Shown piece by piece: positions 1 through 7,098 of a stretch of 17,424 bases of DNA. Under the pieces are notes generated by a model. That model ran no database searches. It was not told the DNA's origin and was given only the letters and a program-made list of their open reading frames with translations. Origin of the DNA: CAZGWJ01 sp964529445 (GTDB taxonomy: Bacteria; Oederibacteriota; Muellerivitia; Muellerivitales; Muellerivitaceae); the NCBI GenBank assembly GCA_964529445.1, contig CAZGWJ010000057.1, positions 1-17,424 of the forward strand, given 5' to 3'. A program made the position numbers and the translations under genes. The first letter of the stretch is position 1. The number at the start of each line of letters is the position of its first letter.

Positions 1-1518
1 GCCGTCACCTTCGCGGCCTCCTACGTTCTCGCGGAGCAGATCACCGGCCTTGCCTGGCGTGAAGCCCTCCCCTTCGCCGCCCTGATGGTCGTGACCGGGC
101 CCACGGTCATCCTTCCCTTGCTCCACCGCCTGACCCTTCGTCCCAGCGTCCACGCCATCCTGAAATGGGAAGGCATCCTCATCGATCCCTTGGGCGGCAT
201 CCTGGCGATCCTGAGTCTCGACCTCGCCCTTTCCGGCGAATGGCACACCTGGGGTACCCTGGGCGCGTTCCTCGTCCGCCTGGGGTTCGGTGTGCTCACC
301 GGGCTGGCGATCGGCATCCTGACCGGCTGGCTCTTCGAGAAACGTTTCCTTCTGGGGCATTCCGTGGGCAACATCGGCGGCATGCTCGGCATCTCCCTCG
401 CCCTCATGGCATACGGCGCCAGCGAGACCTTCTTTTCCGAGTCAGGATTGGTCTGTGTCACCACCTTCGGGATCTGGCTGGGCCGCACCAAGTTTCCCTA
501 CAAGCACGAGATCATGGGTTTCAAGGAACAGATCACGACGGTCGCCGTCTCCATCGTCTTCGTCTGGCTCTCGTCCCGACTGCGGATCCAGGACATCCGG
601 GCGATCCTTCCCCACGGCGCGTTCCTGGCTCTCGGACTCCTGCTGCTCGTTCGCCCCCTGGCGGTCGCGGTCTCGGCCTGGCGGACCGATCTCGACCGGC
701 GGGACGCCGCCTTTCTTGCCCTGACGGCACCCCGGGGCATCGTGGCCGCCTCCTTCGCTTTCTACGTCGCGGACGCCCTTTCCGCCGTCCATCCCGGATT
801 GGGCTCGACCGTGGTCCCCCTCACCTTCCTGGTCATTTCCTTCAGCGTCCTGTTCTCCGGCTTTCTGGGCATCCCCTTGGCCGCCCTTCTCAAGGTCCGG
901 GAGGAGAAACCCCTCGGGGTGCTGATCGTGGGGGCCAATGCTTTCGGGCGCTTCCTGGCCCGCCAACTGTCGACTCGCATTCCGGAAGTGAAAATCATCG
1001 ACAAGGATCCCTCCGACTGCCGCGTCGCGGCGAAGGAGGGTTTCTTCGTGTACGAAGGCGATCCGACCAGCCAATTATTCCTGGAAAATCTCGACTTCAA
1101 AGGGATCGGACGCTTGCTGGCGGTGACCGCCTATCGCGAAACCAATATCCTTTCCTGCCAGATGGGATCCCGCCTGATGGGTTCAGAAAAGGTGTTCCGT
1201 CTCGATGCGCGTTCCAAGGAGAGGAGAAACCGCGAAGCGGGTTCGGAATCCTGGGGAAGGCCCCTTGAGCACCTGCCCCTGACCGCCGCTGAAATCGTCG
1301 CGGCCGCCGAGGAGGGACGCATGGAATACCGCTGGAGCGTCGTCGAGGAACTCCGATACAGCATCCCGCGCGACCTTCCGGAGGACAGTTATTGGCCGCT
1401 GTTGGCGGTCCACAACCGGGAGATGCTGGTGGTCGGCACGTCCTGGATCCCCAAGGGGTCTGAACTTCTTGAAATCCGCTTCCGGCCGCCGTCCCATCAG
1501 GACCCGGCCGCGAAATGA
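1..1518 (+). CDS. Cation/proton antiporter (CPA family) with C-terminal TrkA-N/RCK domain, 5' partial
   Basis: The reading frame is open from the first base, so the gene starts outside the window; 505 residues are visible. The first ~290 residues are strongly hydrophobic and contain CPA1-type signatures: TGPTVILPLLHRL, then WEGILIDPLGGILA, and later TAPRGIVAASFAFY, which mark the ion-translocating core. From about residue 306 a Rossmann fold of the TrkA-N/RCK type begins, with GANAFG (G311 to G316) and the ribose-binding acid at the end of the second strand (D334 in IIDKD). This suggests Na+ or K+/H+ exchange at the inner membrane, gated by a nucleotide such as NAD(H); ion and ligand are inferred. 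A soluble tail of about 100 residues follows. The gene converges on the neighbouring GT9 gene with 53 bases between and is probably unrelated to LPS synthesis. Confidence 0.88.
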   Translation, partial: AVTFAASYVLAEQITGLAWREALPFAALMVVTGPTVILPLLHRLTLRPSVHAILKWEGILIDPLGGILAILSLDLALSGEWHTWGTLGAFLVRLGFGVLTGLAIGILTGWLFEKRFLLGHSVGNIGGMLGISLALMAYGASETFFSESGLVCVTTFGIWLGRTKFPYKHEIMGFKEQITTVAVSIVFVWLSSRLRIQDIRAILPHGAFLALGLLLLVRPLAVAVSAWRTDLDRRDAAFLALTAPRGIVAASFAFYVADALSAVHPGLGSTVVPLTFLVISFSVLFSGFLGIPLAALLKVREEKPLGVLIVGANAFGRFLARQLSTRIPEVKIIDKDPSDCRVAAKEGFFVYEGDPTSQLFLENLDFKGIGRLLAVTAYRETNILSCQMGSRLMGSEKVFRLDARSKERRNREAGSESWGRPLEHLPLTAAEIVAAAEEGRMEYRWSVVEELRYSIPRDLPEDSYWPLLAVHNREMLVVGTSWIPKGSELLEIRFRPPSHQDPAAK

Positions 1519-1520
1519 AT

Positions 1521-1564
1521 GGCCCCGCCTCGTGTCGGGGACGGAATCCTCGATAACCGGGGCC
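1521..1564. terminator. Possible bidirectional hairpin between convergent genes
   Basis: In the 53-base gap between two converging genes, GGCCCCG (1521-1527) can pair with CGGGGCC (1558-1564). A shorter alternative pairs CCCCG (1523-1527) with CGGGG (1536-1540). Neither arm is followed by a T-run, so intrinsic termination is only suggested by the convergent location. Confidence 0.3.
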
Positions 1565-1571
1565 GCTCCTC

Positions 1572-2594
1572 TTATCCGATGCCCGCTGGGTCCAGGATCC
1601 GGGAGAGGACCTCGCTGGTCGGGATGGCATTCATGCAATCCAGGCGCCCGCACTCGTCGAGGCCGCAATGACTGCATGGGATTTCGCGATGAAGGACCCG
1701 GTGAGGCGCCCCGTAGGGGAACCAGATCTCCGGCTCGCCGGGCCCGAAGATCCCGAGCGTAGGCGTCCCCACGGCGGGCCCGATGTGCATGGGACCCGCG
1801 TCGTTCGAAAGCAGAGCGGCGGACGATGCGATGAGCGCGAAAACCTCCCGCAAGGGTCGATCCTCCGCCTTGAGGAACCCCTTCTCCCATCGCGCCCGGA
1901 AGAAATCCTTCAGCGTCCCCTCCGAGGGCCCGAAGAGGAACAGCGGGCGGACTCCCTTCTTCAGCAGTTGCTTCCCCACCTCGAGGAAGCGTTCCGCGGG
2001 CCATCGCTTGGCGGGCCAGGATGCGCCGGAAGCCACGGCCACCACCTTCTCCCCGCCCCATCCCTGGCTTTTCAGGAAATCCGAGGCCGCCGCCCGCTCG
2101 TCCTCCGTCACGTGGATTCGGGTGCGATAAGGCAGGGTGGGCGAGATCCCGAGCGCGCGCACCTGATCCAGATACGCCTCGGTCACGGGCCGCCTCCCGG
2201 AGGGCAGGGCCGGCGAGGAGGGAGGCGCCTGGTGCGTATAGGCCCAGGAACGCCCCCTCAGCCGGTAGCCCACCCGGACTTTCGCACCTGAAAGGAGCGA
2301 CATCTGCACGGTGCGGGGATTGCCGAAGAGGTCCAGCACGATATCGAAGCGCCGTCGTCTCAATTCCCGGAAGAAACCGAACAGGTAGGTCGGACGGTTG
2401 CGACGGGAGAAATCGAACGACAGGATCTCGTTCCACGTCGGATCATGCCGCAGGGCTTCCGCGAAGGGGGCCTGGGCCAGGAACGAGACGCGGGCCTCCG
2501 GGCGGACCGACTTCACGGCCTCGGCAAGGCCGGAAGCGAGGATGACGTCCCCCAGGAAACGGGGACGGATGACCAGGATGTTCTTGGGCTCCAA
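1572..2594 (-). CDS. Glycosyltransferase family 9 protein (heptosyltransferase-like), GT9 copy 1
   Basis: This is a 340-residue GT-B enzyme of the ADP-heptose:LPS heptosyltransferase family, expected to transfer heptose (or a related sugar) to the LPS core at the cytoplasmic face of the inner membrane. The N-terminus carries the family Gly-Asp in PRFLGDVILA (D16, the position of the catalytic base in WaaC). The second domain has PAKRWPAERF and the donor-binding motif SNDAGPMHIGPAVGTPTLG. The C-terminus has a four-cysteine cluster beginning CSHCGLDEC. I chose a TTG start at 2594 because GGAGGG (2601-2606) lies 6 bases upstream; GTG codons at 2609 and 2612 would put the Shine-Dalgarno inside the gene. 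It is co-directional with GT9 copy 2, 152 bases away. The exact acceptor, and whether it is a WaaC, cannot be told. Confidence 0.88.
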   Translation of the reverse strand: MEPKNILVIRPRFLGDVILASGLAEAVKSVRPEARVSFLAQAPFAEALRHDPTWNEILSFDFSRRNRPTYLFGFFRELRRRRFDIVLDLFGNPRTVQMSLLSGAKVRVGYRLRGRSWAYTHQAPPSSPALPSGRRPVTEAYLDQVRALGISPTLPYRTRIHVTEDERAAASDFLKSQGWGGEKVVAVASGASWPAKRWPAERFLEVGKQLLKKGVRPLFLFGPSEGTLKDFFRARWEKGFLKAEDRPLREVFALIASSAALLSNDAGPMHIGPAVGTPTLGIFGPGEPEIWFPYGAPHRVLHREIPCSHCGLDECGRLDCMNAIPTSEVLSRILDPAGIG

Positions 2595-2600
2595 CGCACA

Positions 2601-2606
2601 CCCTCC
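2601..2606 (-). promoter_or_regulatory. Shine-Dalgarno deciding a TTG start
   Basis: On the minus strand the bases read GGAGGG, 6 bases before TTG at 2594. This supports TTG rather than the upstream GTG codons as start of GT9 copy 1, and gives the compact N-terminus usual for the family. Confidence 0.6.
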
Positions 2607-2610
2607 CACC

Positions 2611-2634
2611 ACGAAGGCACGAAGACTCGAAGCG
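2611..2634. repeat. Degenerate 8-bp tandem tract (3 units)
   Basis: The bases read ACGAAGGC, ACGAAGAC, TCGAAGCG in direct succession. The tract lies in the 152-base gap between the two GT9 genes, just upstream of the GT9 copy 1 ribosome binding site. Apart from this the gap shows no gene, promoter or terminator that I can support. Confidence 0.5.
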
Positions 2635-2746
2635 GGATGGATCGAAAGCCCGGCCGGAGCCGACCGCTCGCGATGGACACATCGGCCTTGTCATCCGCGC
2701 CTGCGTGCGACATCGCGGCATTCTTCGCGACTTCATAATAAACATC

Positions 2747-3826
2747 TCAGATGGTCTTGTCGAACTTCTTCCCCTTCGTCTTGGCCTTCTGGCCCGGCTC
2801 GGATCCCCGCAAGAGGCGCTTCAACTCCTTCAGGACGGTATCCGGTTTTACGGCCACCATGCACTCGTGGTTTCGGTCGACGCAGACCGAAAGACCGCAA
2901 GGCCGACAGGGAACGTCCTTGATCACGATGGGATGCTTCTCCGGCGGGTAGGGGTGCCACCGCGAGGGCCGTTCCGGCCCCCAGACCGTGAGCGTGGGGG
3001 TGCCCACGGCGGCCGCAAGATGGCGGGGACCCGAATCGCAGGAAAGCACGGCCCGGCACCGCTGGTAAAGACCCAGGAGGGGAAGAAGGGACGAGTTCGA
3101 ATAGGAGGGGAACCGGGAACCCGCCGCGATCTCGATCTCGACCAGCCGTCCCCGTTCCATCGGCGCACAGGTGAAGAAGACCTTGATCCCCACGGCCGAG
3201 AGTTCGGCGGCCACCTCGCCCCATTTCGCGGCCCCCCATTCCTTCGTGACGCAGGACGCGAAGGGATTGATGGCCACCACCAGGTCGTCATCCGTGAATC
3301 CGCTGGAAAGGAAGAAACGACCCGCCATCGCGTCCGCTTCGGGAGGAACGGGCCAGATCTCCTCATCGGAAACGTCCACCTCCGCGAAACGCAGGACCCG
3401 CCGGTCCAGTTCCCGGACCGATACGGTGAGACGGTCGTCCGCGCCGGCGCGCAGATGGTAGAAACCCTTCGTCTCGGGAATGTCCAGCCCCACCTGCACC
3501 GGGGCACGGGATGCGCGGACCAGCCGGGCGCTCCGGTGGGAGCCGTACAGGTCGAGGGCCAGGTCGAACCTCCGGGCCCTCAGTTCCATGTCCATGCGGA
3601 ATCCCTTGAGCCATTTGAGGAGGAGCGGTTGGCGGTCCAGGGCGGCCTTGTTGTAGGCGAAAACCTCGTTGGCCCATCCGGTCGCCTTGAGCAGTTCATG
3701 GGAAGGGGGGGCCGTCAGGAGGGTGATCCAGGCCTTGGGATAGGCCCGGCGCAGGGCCGCGAAACAGGGACCCGCCAGGACGACGTCCCCGAAGGAGCGG
3801 ATCTTGACGACAAGAATTCGCTTCAC
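2747..3826 (-). CDS. Glycosyltransferase family 9 protein (heptosyltransferase-like), GT9 copy 2
   Basis: This is a 359-residue GT9 enzyme, probably an LPS-core heptosyltransferase acting on the cytoplasmic side of the inner membrane. It shows the N-terminal KIRSFGDVVLAG motif (D14 at the catalytic-base position), the donor-site motif SCDSGPRHLAAAVGTPTLT, and a C-terminal cysteine cluster (CRPCGLSVC, then a fourth Cys). It departs from the other copies where they read KRWP: here the segment is TKEWGAAKW. The C-terminus ends in a short lysine-rich tail (KAKTKGKKFDK). A GTG start at 3826 is preferred, with AAGGG (3834-3838) 7 bases upstream; a TTG at 3841 has no Shine-Dalgarno. The gene is divergent from the methyltransferase. 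Donor and acceptor sugars are unknown. Confidence 0.88.
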   Translation of the reverse strand: MKRILVVKIRSFGDVVLAGPCFAALRRAYPKAWITLLTAPPSHELLKATGWANEVFAYNKAALDRQPLLLKWLKGFRMDMELRARRFDLALDLYGSHRSARLVRASRAPVQVGLDIPETKGFYHLRAGADDRLTVSVRELDRRVLRFAEVDVSDEEIWPVPPEADAMAGRFFLSSGFTDDDLVVAINPFASCVTKEWGAAKWGEVAAELSAVGIKVFFTCAPMERGRLVEIEIAAGSRFPSYSNSSLLPLLGLYQRCRAVLSCDSGPRHLAAAVGTPTLTVWGPERPSRWHPYPPEKHPIVIKDVPCRPCGLSVCVDRNHECMVAVKPDTVLKELKRLLRGSEPGQKAKTKGKKFDKTI

Positions 3827-3923
3827 GGTCCTTCCCTTCAACGTCCAGAAGATCGCCGCATGAACCCATTCTACCTGAAACGGGCAACCGGCGGGCCCCC
3901 TTCGCCTGGAGTCCCTTCTTTGC

Positions 3924-3929
3924 TAATGT
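3924..3929 (+). promoter_or_regulatory. Possible -10 element of a leaderless or short-leader promoter
   Basis: TAATGT lies 6 bases before the methyltransferase ATG and no Shine-Dalgarno precedes that ATG. The hexamer 17 bases upstream (TTCGCC, 3901-3906) matches a sigma-70 -35 box only weakly. The position would suit a leaderless transcript; this is inference. Confidence 0.3.
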
Positions 3930-3935
3930 ATCTCC

Positions 3936-4688
3936 ATGCCGAGAAGACCCCCACCTCCTTCGTCCCTTCCGGGCCGCATCCGGGATGCCGCCGGGGCCGG
4001 CCTCACGGCCCTCCCGCCCGACCAGGAAGCCCGGTATCTCTTCGCGCTGGATCTCGTAACCGACGGGGATTGGATTCTCGACTTCGCCTGCGAACCCGGT
4101 CTCGGATCGGCCCTCCTGGCGTCCCGCGCGGGAAGCGCAGGTTACGTGGTGGGCCTGTGCCCCTCCCGGACCGCACAGTCCTTGTGCCGGTCGGCCGTCA
4201 CCCTTTCGAACGTGGAATTCCGGACGGGTGATGTCGGCAAATCGGCCTTCGAGAACGGGAAATTCGACCTCGTCTGCGCCTTCGGGATTCTCGGAAACGC
4301 CCGTGAACCCGGCCGCTTCCTGGCCGGGATGTCTCGGGCCCTGAAGCCGGACGGCTCGCTCCTGCTTTCCGTTCCTGACCGGATCATCCCGGGCATGCGC
4401 CCGCAGGGCACGCGCGAGGGGTACTCCCTGCTGGAACTCGACCGACTATTGCGGCCTGCGTTCCCGTTCGTCAGATATTGGGGACAACGGATCCGCGCCC
4501 GGGGCCGGTTCTCGATCGCCCTGGGCCGATCCTGGTGCAGGCGCCTTCTCCGGTTCCCCGATTTCAACGGGATTCCCACCGACGAGGACCTGTTCAGGAG
4601 GATGGAATCGCCTCGCCATTGGCAATGCGATCACTTTCTCGCCTTATGCCGAAAATCCAGGACCCCAAGGCCCTCCCAAGGAGCGTGA
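3936..4688 (+). CDS. Class I SAM-dependent methyltransferase
   Basis: This is a 250-residue protein with a class I methyltransferase core. SAM-binding motif I is DFACEPGLG (residues 49-57), a middle acidic segment reads KFDLVCAFGILG (109-120), and the post-motif strand is LKPDGSLLLSVP (136-147). The first 25 residues are proline- and arginine-rich, and the last ~80 residues, rich in Arg and aromatics, could form a substrate-specific lid. No signal peptide or membrane segment is seen, so it is probably cytosolic. The substrate is unknown; the LPS context makes sugar or lipid methylation a guess. The ATG lacks a ribosome binding site. It is the first gene of a two-gene unit with the GH27 enzyme, whose ATG follows 5 bases after this stop codon. 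Confidence 0.8.
   Translation: MPRRPPPPSSLPGRIRDAAGAGLTALPPDQEARYLFALDLVTDGDWILDFACEPGLGSALLASRAGSAGYVVGLCPSRTAQSLCRSAVTLSNVEFRTGDVGKSAFENGKFDLVCAFGILGNAREPGRFLAGMSRALKPDGSLLLSVPDRIIPGMRPQGTREGYSLLELDRLLRPAFPFVRYWGQRIRARGRFSIALGRSWCRRLLRFPDFNGIPTDEDLFRRMESPRHWQCDHFLALCRKSRTPRPSQGA
4678..4683 (+). promoter_or_regulatory. Shine-Dalgarno of the GH27 gene, inside the methyltransferase end
   Basis: AAGGAG lies within the last codons of the methyltransferase, 10 bases before ATG at 4694 and only 1 base before GTG at 4685. This favours ATG 4694 as the GH27 start and suggests translational coupling of the two genes. Confidence 0.6.
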
Positions 4689-4693
4689 ATGCC

Positions 4694-5947
4694 ATGGCCC
4701 AGCCGAGGAAAACGCCCGTCCCGCCCGCCGGAAGCCCACCATCCCGGGGCGCCCTCATCGCGACGGCCCTCCTCGTCCTCGTCGGAATCGCAGTGAACGT
4801 CCTCCTGAACCGGCCCCGGCCGTCCGAGGCCGTGGAAGCACCCGACCGTCCCTACCACGAAAACGGGCTGGTACGAACCCCGCCCATGGGATGGAATTCC
4901 TGGAACCGTTTCGGCTGCGGCGTGAGCGACGGGCTCATCCGCGCCATGGCCGACGCCCTGGTCGAGAGCGGCATGAAGGATGCGGGTTACGAGTTCATCG
5001 TCGTGGATGACTGCTGGATGTCCGAGAAGCGCGTCCGGGGCCACCTTCAGCCCGACCCGGCCAATTTCCCCTACGGCATGAGGAATCTGGCGGATTACAT
5101 ACACGCCAAGGGCCTGAAATTCGGCTTGTACCTGGATCGGGGCCGGAAGACCTGCCAGGGCCGGGCGGGATCCCTCGGTCACGAGAAGCGTGACGCCGCG
5201 GATCTGGCCGCCTGGGGCGTGGACTACGTCAAGGTCGACAACTGCCACCTGCCCTGGTTCGACGACCCGCAGAGGGGATTCCACCGGATGAAGCGCGCCC
5301 TCATGAACAGCGGATGGCCCGTCGTGTTCAGTCTCTGCATGTGGGGCTTCGAGGATTGGATGCCCCAACAGGCCAACCTCTGGCGCACCACGGGCGACAT
5401 CAACGACAACTGGGACAGCATGCTGGCCAATGCCGAGGAGAACGTGAAATACGCGGACTACGCCGGGCCTGGGCGCTGGAACGACCCGGACATGCTGGAG
5501 ATCGGCAACGGGGGCATGACCGACGACGAATACCGCGCCCACATGAGCCTGTGGGCCGTCATGGCGGCCCCCCTGATGGCCGGGAACGACCTGAGGAACA
5601 TGACACCGTCCACGAAGGAGATCCTCATGAACCGCGAGGTCATCGCCGTGGACCAGGACCCGATGGGCGTCCAGGGAAGGAAGGTCTGGGAGGGCGGCGA
5701 CGGTTACCGGATCTATTCACGACCCCTGGCGGGAGAGAACGTACGGGCCGTGGTGCTCCTGAACGGGTCCTCCCAGGCCGCGACGCTGAAGGCCGAATGG
5801 AAGGACCTCTCCCTCCTGCCCGGTCGAGCCCGGGTAAGGGACCTCTGGGCCCACGCCGACCGGGGCGTCTTCCAGGACTCGTATTCGACAAGGGTCCCGC
5901 CCCACGGGGCGGTGATGGTGAAGGTCACTCGTCTTCCGGTCCGCTGA
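4694..5947 (+). CDS. GH27 alpha-galactosidase, N-terminally membrane-anchored
   Basis: This 417-residue retaining glycoside hydrolase of family GH27 would release terminal alpha-linked galactose. An N-terminal segment rich in Pro and Arg (1-18) is followed by one hydrophobic helix (about 19-38). No lipobox and no convincing signal peptidase site follow, so it is probably an inner-membrane anchor with the enzyme facing the periplasm. The (beta/alpha)8 barrel shows PPMGWNSWN (63-71), YLDRGRKTCQG (146-156), the nucleophile in VKVDNC (D182, aligning with human GLA D170), the acid/base in RTTGDINDNW (D235, aligning with D231), and GRWNDPDMLEIGN (260-272). A beta-sandwich C-terminal domain follows from about 325. 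Key residues are intact. It is coupled to the upstream methyltransferase. Other GH27 activities, such as alpha-N-acetylgalactosaminidase, cannot be excluded; the natural substrate is unknown. Confidence 0.93.
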   Translation: MAQPRKTPVPPAGSPPSRGALIATALLVLVGIAVNVLLNRPRPSEAVEAPDRPYHENGLVRTPPMGWNSWNRFGCGVSDGLIRAMADALVESGMKDAGYEFIVVDDCWMSEKRVRGHLQPDPANFPYGMRNLADYIHAKGLKFGLYLDRGRKTCQGRAGSLGHEKRDAADLAAWGVDYVKVDNCHLPWFDDPQRGFHRMKRALMNSGWPVVFSLCMWGFEDWMPQQANLWRTTGDINDNWDSMLANAEENVKYADYAGPGRWNDPDMLEIGNGGMTDDEYRAHMSLWAVMAAPLMAGNDLRNMTPSTKEILMNREVIAVDQDPMGVQGRKVWEGGDGYRIYSRPLAGENVRAVVLLNGSSQAATLKAEWKDLSLLPGRARVRDLWAHADRGVFQDSYSTRVPPHGAVMVKVTRLPVR

Positions 5948-5954
5948 ACAGACG

Positions 5955-5980
5955 ACGGGGACCCGGCGGATCCCCGTTTT
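5955..5980 (+). terminator. Rho-independent terminator after GH27
   Basis: ACGGGGA (5955-5961) pairs perfectly with TCCCCGT (5971-5977) across a 9-base loop and is followed by T residues to 5980. It lies 7 bases after the GH27 stop codon and before the converging waaF end, so it would end the methyltransferase/GH27 transcript. Confidence 0.6.
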
Positions 5981-6015
5981 CAGCCCGATGGAGTCCCGCC
6001 CCGAGGGATCATCAT

Positions 6016-7098
6016 TCAACCGGAAAGTTCCTCCGCCCCAACCCGGCTCTTTCTCCGAAGAAGATCCATCGCTTCCCGAAGAACCCGGTCCGGCGTCAAT
6101 TCCCGGAGGCAGGGATAACCGATGTTGCACCGTCTCTGGAAACAGGGACTGCAGGGGACGGGATGGCAGAGGACCCGGTGGCCCCGGCCCCAGGGCCGAG
6201 TCCAGGACGGGGAAGTCGAACCGAAAAGGGCCACGACCGGGGTGCCCACGGCCGCCGCCAGATGCATGGGACCCGTGTCGTTGGTGATGAAGATGCGCGA
6301 GGCGCACAGGAGTTGCGCCAGCACTCCGGTCGGTGTCTTCCCCGCCAGGGAGCGGATGCGATCGCTTCCGCGGCTTGTTCCGCGGACCAGGGGTTCCAGG
6401 TACCGGGCCTCCTCCGAACCTCCCACCAGGAGCAGGGTTTCCCGGCGTTCCGACAGAAGTCCGTCGATGAGAACCCGCCAATGCTCGAGAGGCCATCGCT
6501 TGGCGGGACCATAGGTCGCTCCGGGCCCCAGGGCGATGAACCCGTTGCGGGAGGGGATGCCCGAATCCGCCAAGAGGGACCTGAAGCGGGGCCCCGCGTC
6601 CCGGGAGGGAGCCGCCGACAGGCGCACCGGCCCGGAGGGCAGAGGCACCCCGAAGGCCTGACGGGCCAGGTCCAGGTATTCCACGACCGCATGCCGCGAG
6701 CGCGGAGCGACGCTCTCCACGGGATGCGTAAGAAGGAAACCGCGGCCTTCCGTATCCGCGCCGGCCCTCTCGGGGATCCCCGCCAGCCGGACCAGCAGGG
6801 CCGAGGAGAAGGAGGGCGGGAGGATCAGTACCCCGTCGAAGTTCCGAGCCCGGAGCGCCCTCGCCATCCGGTACATCGCGGACAGCCGCCCGATGGGTCC
6901 CCTTCCCCGCTCAAGGGGGATAACGTCGTCCACGCCGGGAAAACCCTTCCACAGATCGATCAGGGAGGGCCGGGCCAGGACCGAGACGCGTCCCGCGAGT
7001 CGCGAGGATCCCAGGGCCGCGACGGCGGGACCGGCCATGACGGAATCACCCAGCCAATTCGGGGCAACGACGAGCAGTCGCTTACCGGCGGGTTTCAT
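6016..7098 (-). CDS. waaF: Lipopolysaccharide heptosyltransferase II (WaaF-like GT9), GT9 copy 3
   Basis: This is a 360-residue GT9 enzyme, best matched to WaaF/RfaF, which adds the second L-glycero-D-manno-heptose to the inner core on the cytoplasmic face of the inner membrane. The N-terminal APNWLGDSVMAGPA (catalytic-base D18) is the form typical of WaaF. GPGATYGPAKRWP and the donor site TNDTGPMHLAAAVGTPVVAL follow, then GSTSPSWTRPWG and the C-terminal cysteines CSPCFQRRC plus a fourth Cys. The ATG at 7098 overlaps the end of the upstream GT2 gene by 17 bases, which indicates coupling. It is last in the GT4-GT2-WaaF unit and converges on GH27. WaaF is better supported here than for the other three GT9 copies, but the precise acceptor is not proven. 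Confidence 0.87.
   Translation of the reverse strand: MKPAGKRLLVVAPNWLGDSVMAGPAVAALGSSRLAGRVSVLARPSLIDLWKGFPGVDDVIPLERGRGPIGRLSAMYRMARALRARNFDGVLILPPSFSSALLVRLAGIPERAGADTEGRGFLLTHPVESVAPRSRHAVVEYLDLARQAFGVPLPSGPVRLSAAPSRDAGPRFRSLLADSGIPSRNGFIALGPGATYGPAKRWPLEHWRVLIDGLLSERRETLLLVGGSEEARYLEPLVRGTSRGSDRIRSLAGKTPTGVLAQLLCASRIFITNDTGPMHLAAAVGTPVVALFGSTSPSWTRPWGRGHRVLCHPVPCSPCFQRRCNIGYPCLRELTPDRVLREAMDLLRRKSRVGAEELSG

Noticed and set aside
1183..2436. 417-residue minus-strand open frame
   Set aside because: It is antisense to the antiporter end and out of frame within GT9 copy 1. Both real frames carry family motifs.
2705..4231. 508-residue plus-strand open frame
   Set aside because: It is antisense to GT9 copy 2 and then crosses the start of the methyltransferase out of frame; no motif is seen, and the composition is that of a shadow frame.
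4478..4693. N-terminal extension of the GH27 frame into the methyltransferase gene
   Set aside because: It would overlap the methyltransferase by over 200 bases and has no ribosome binding site, whereas ATG 4694 has AAGGAG 10 bases upstream and directly precedes the anchor helix.
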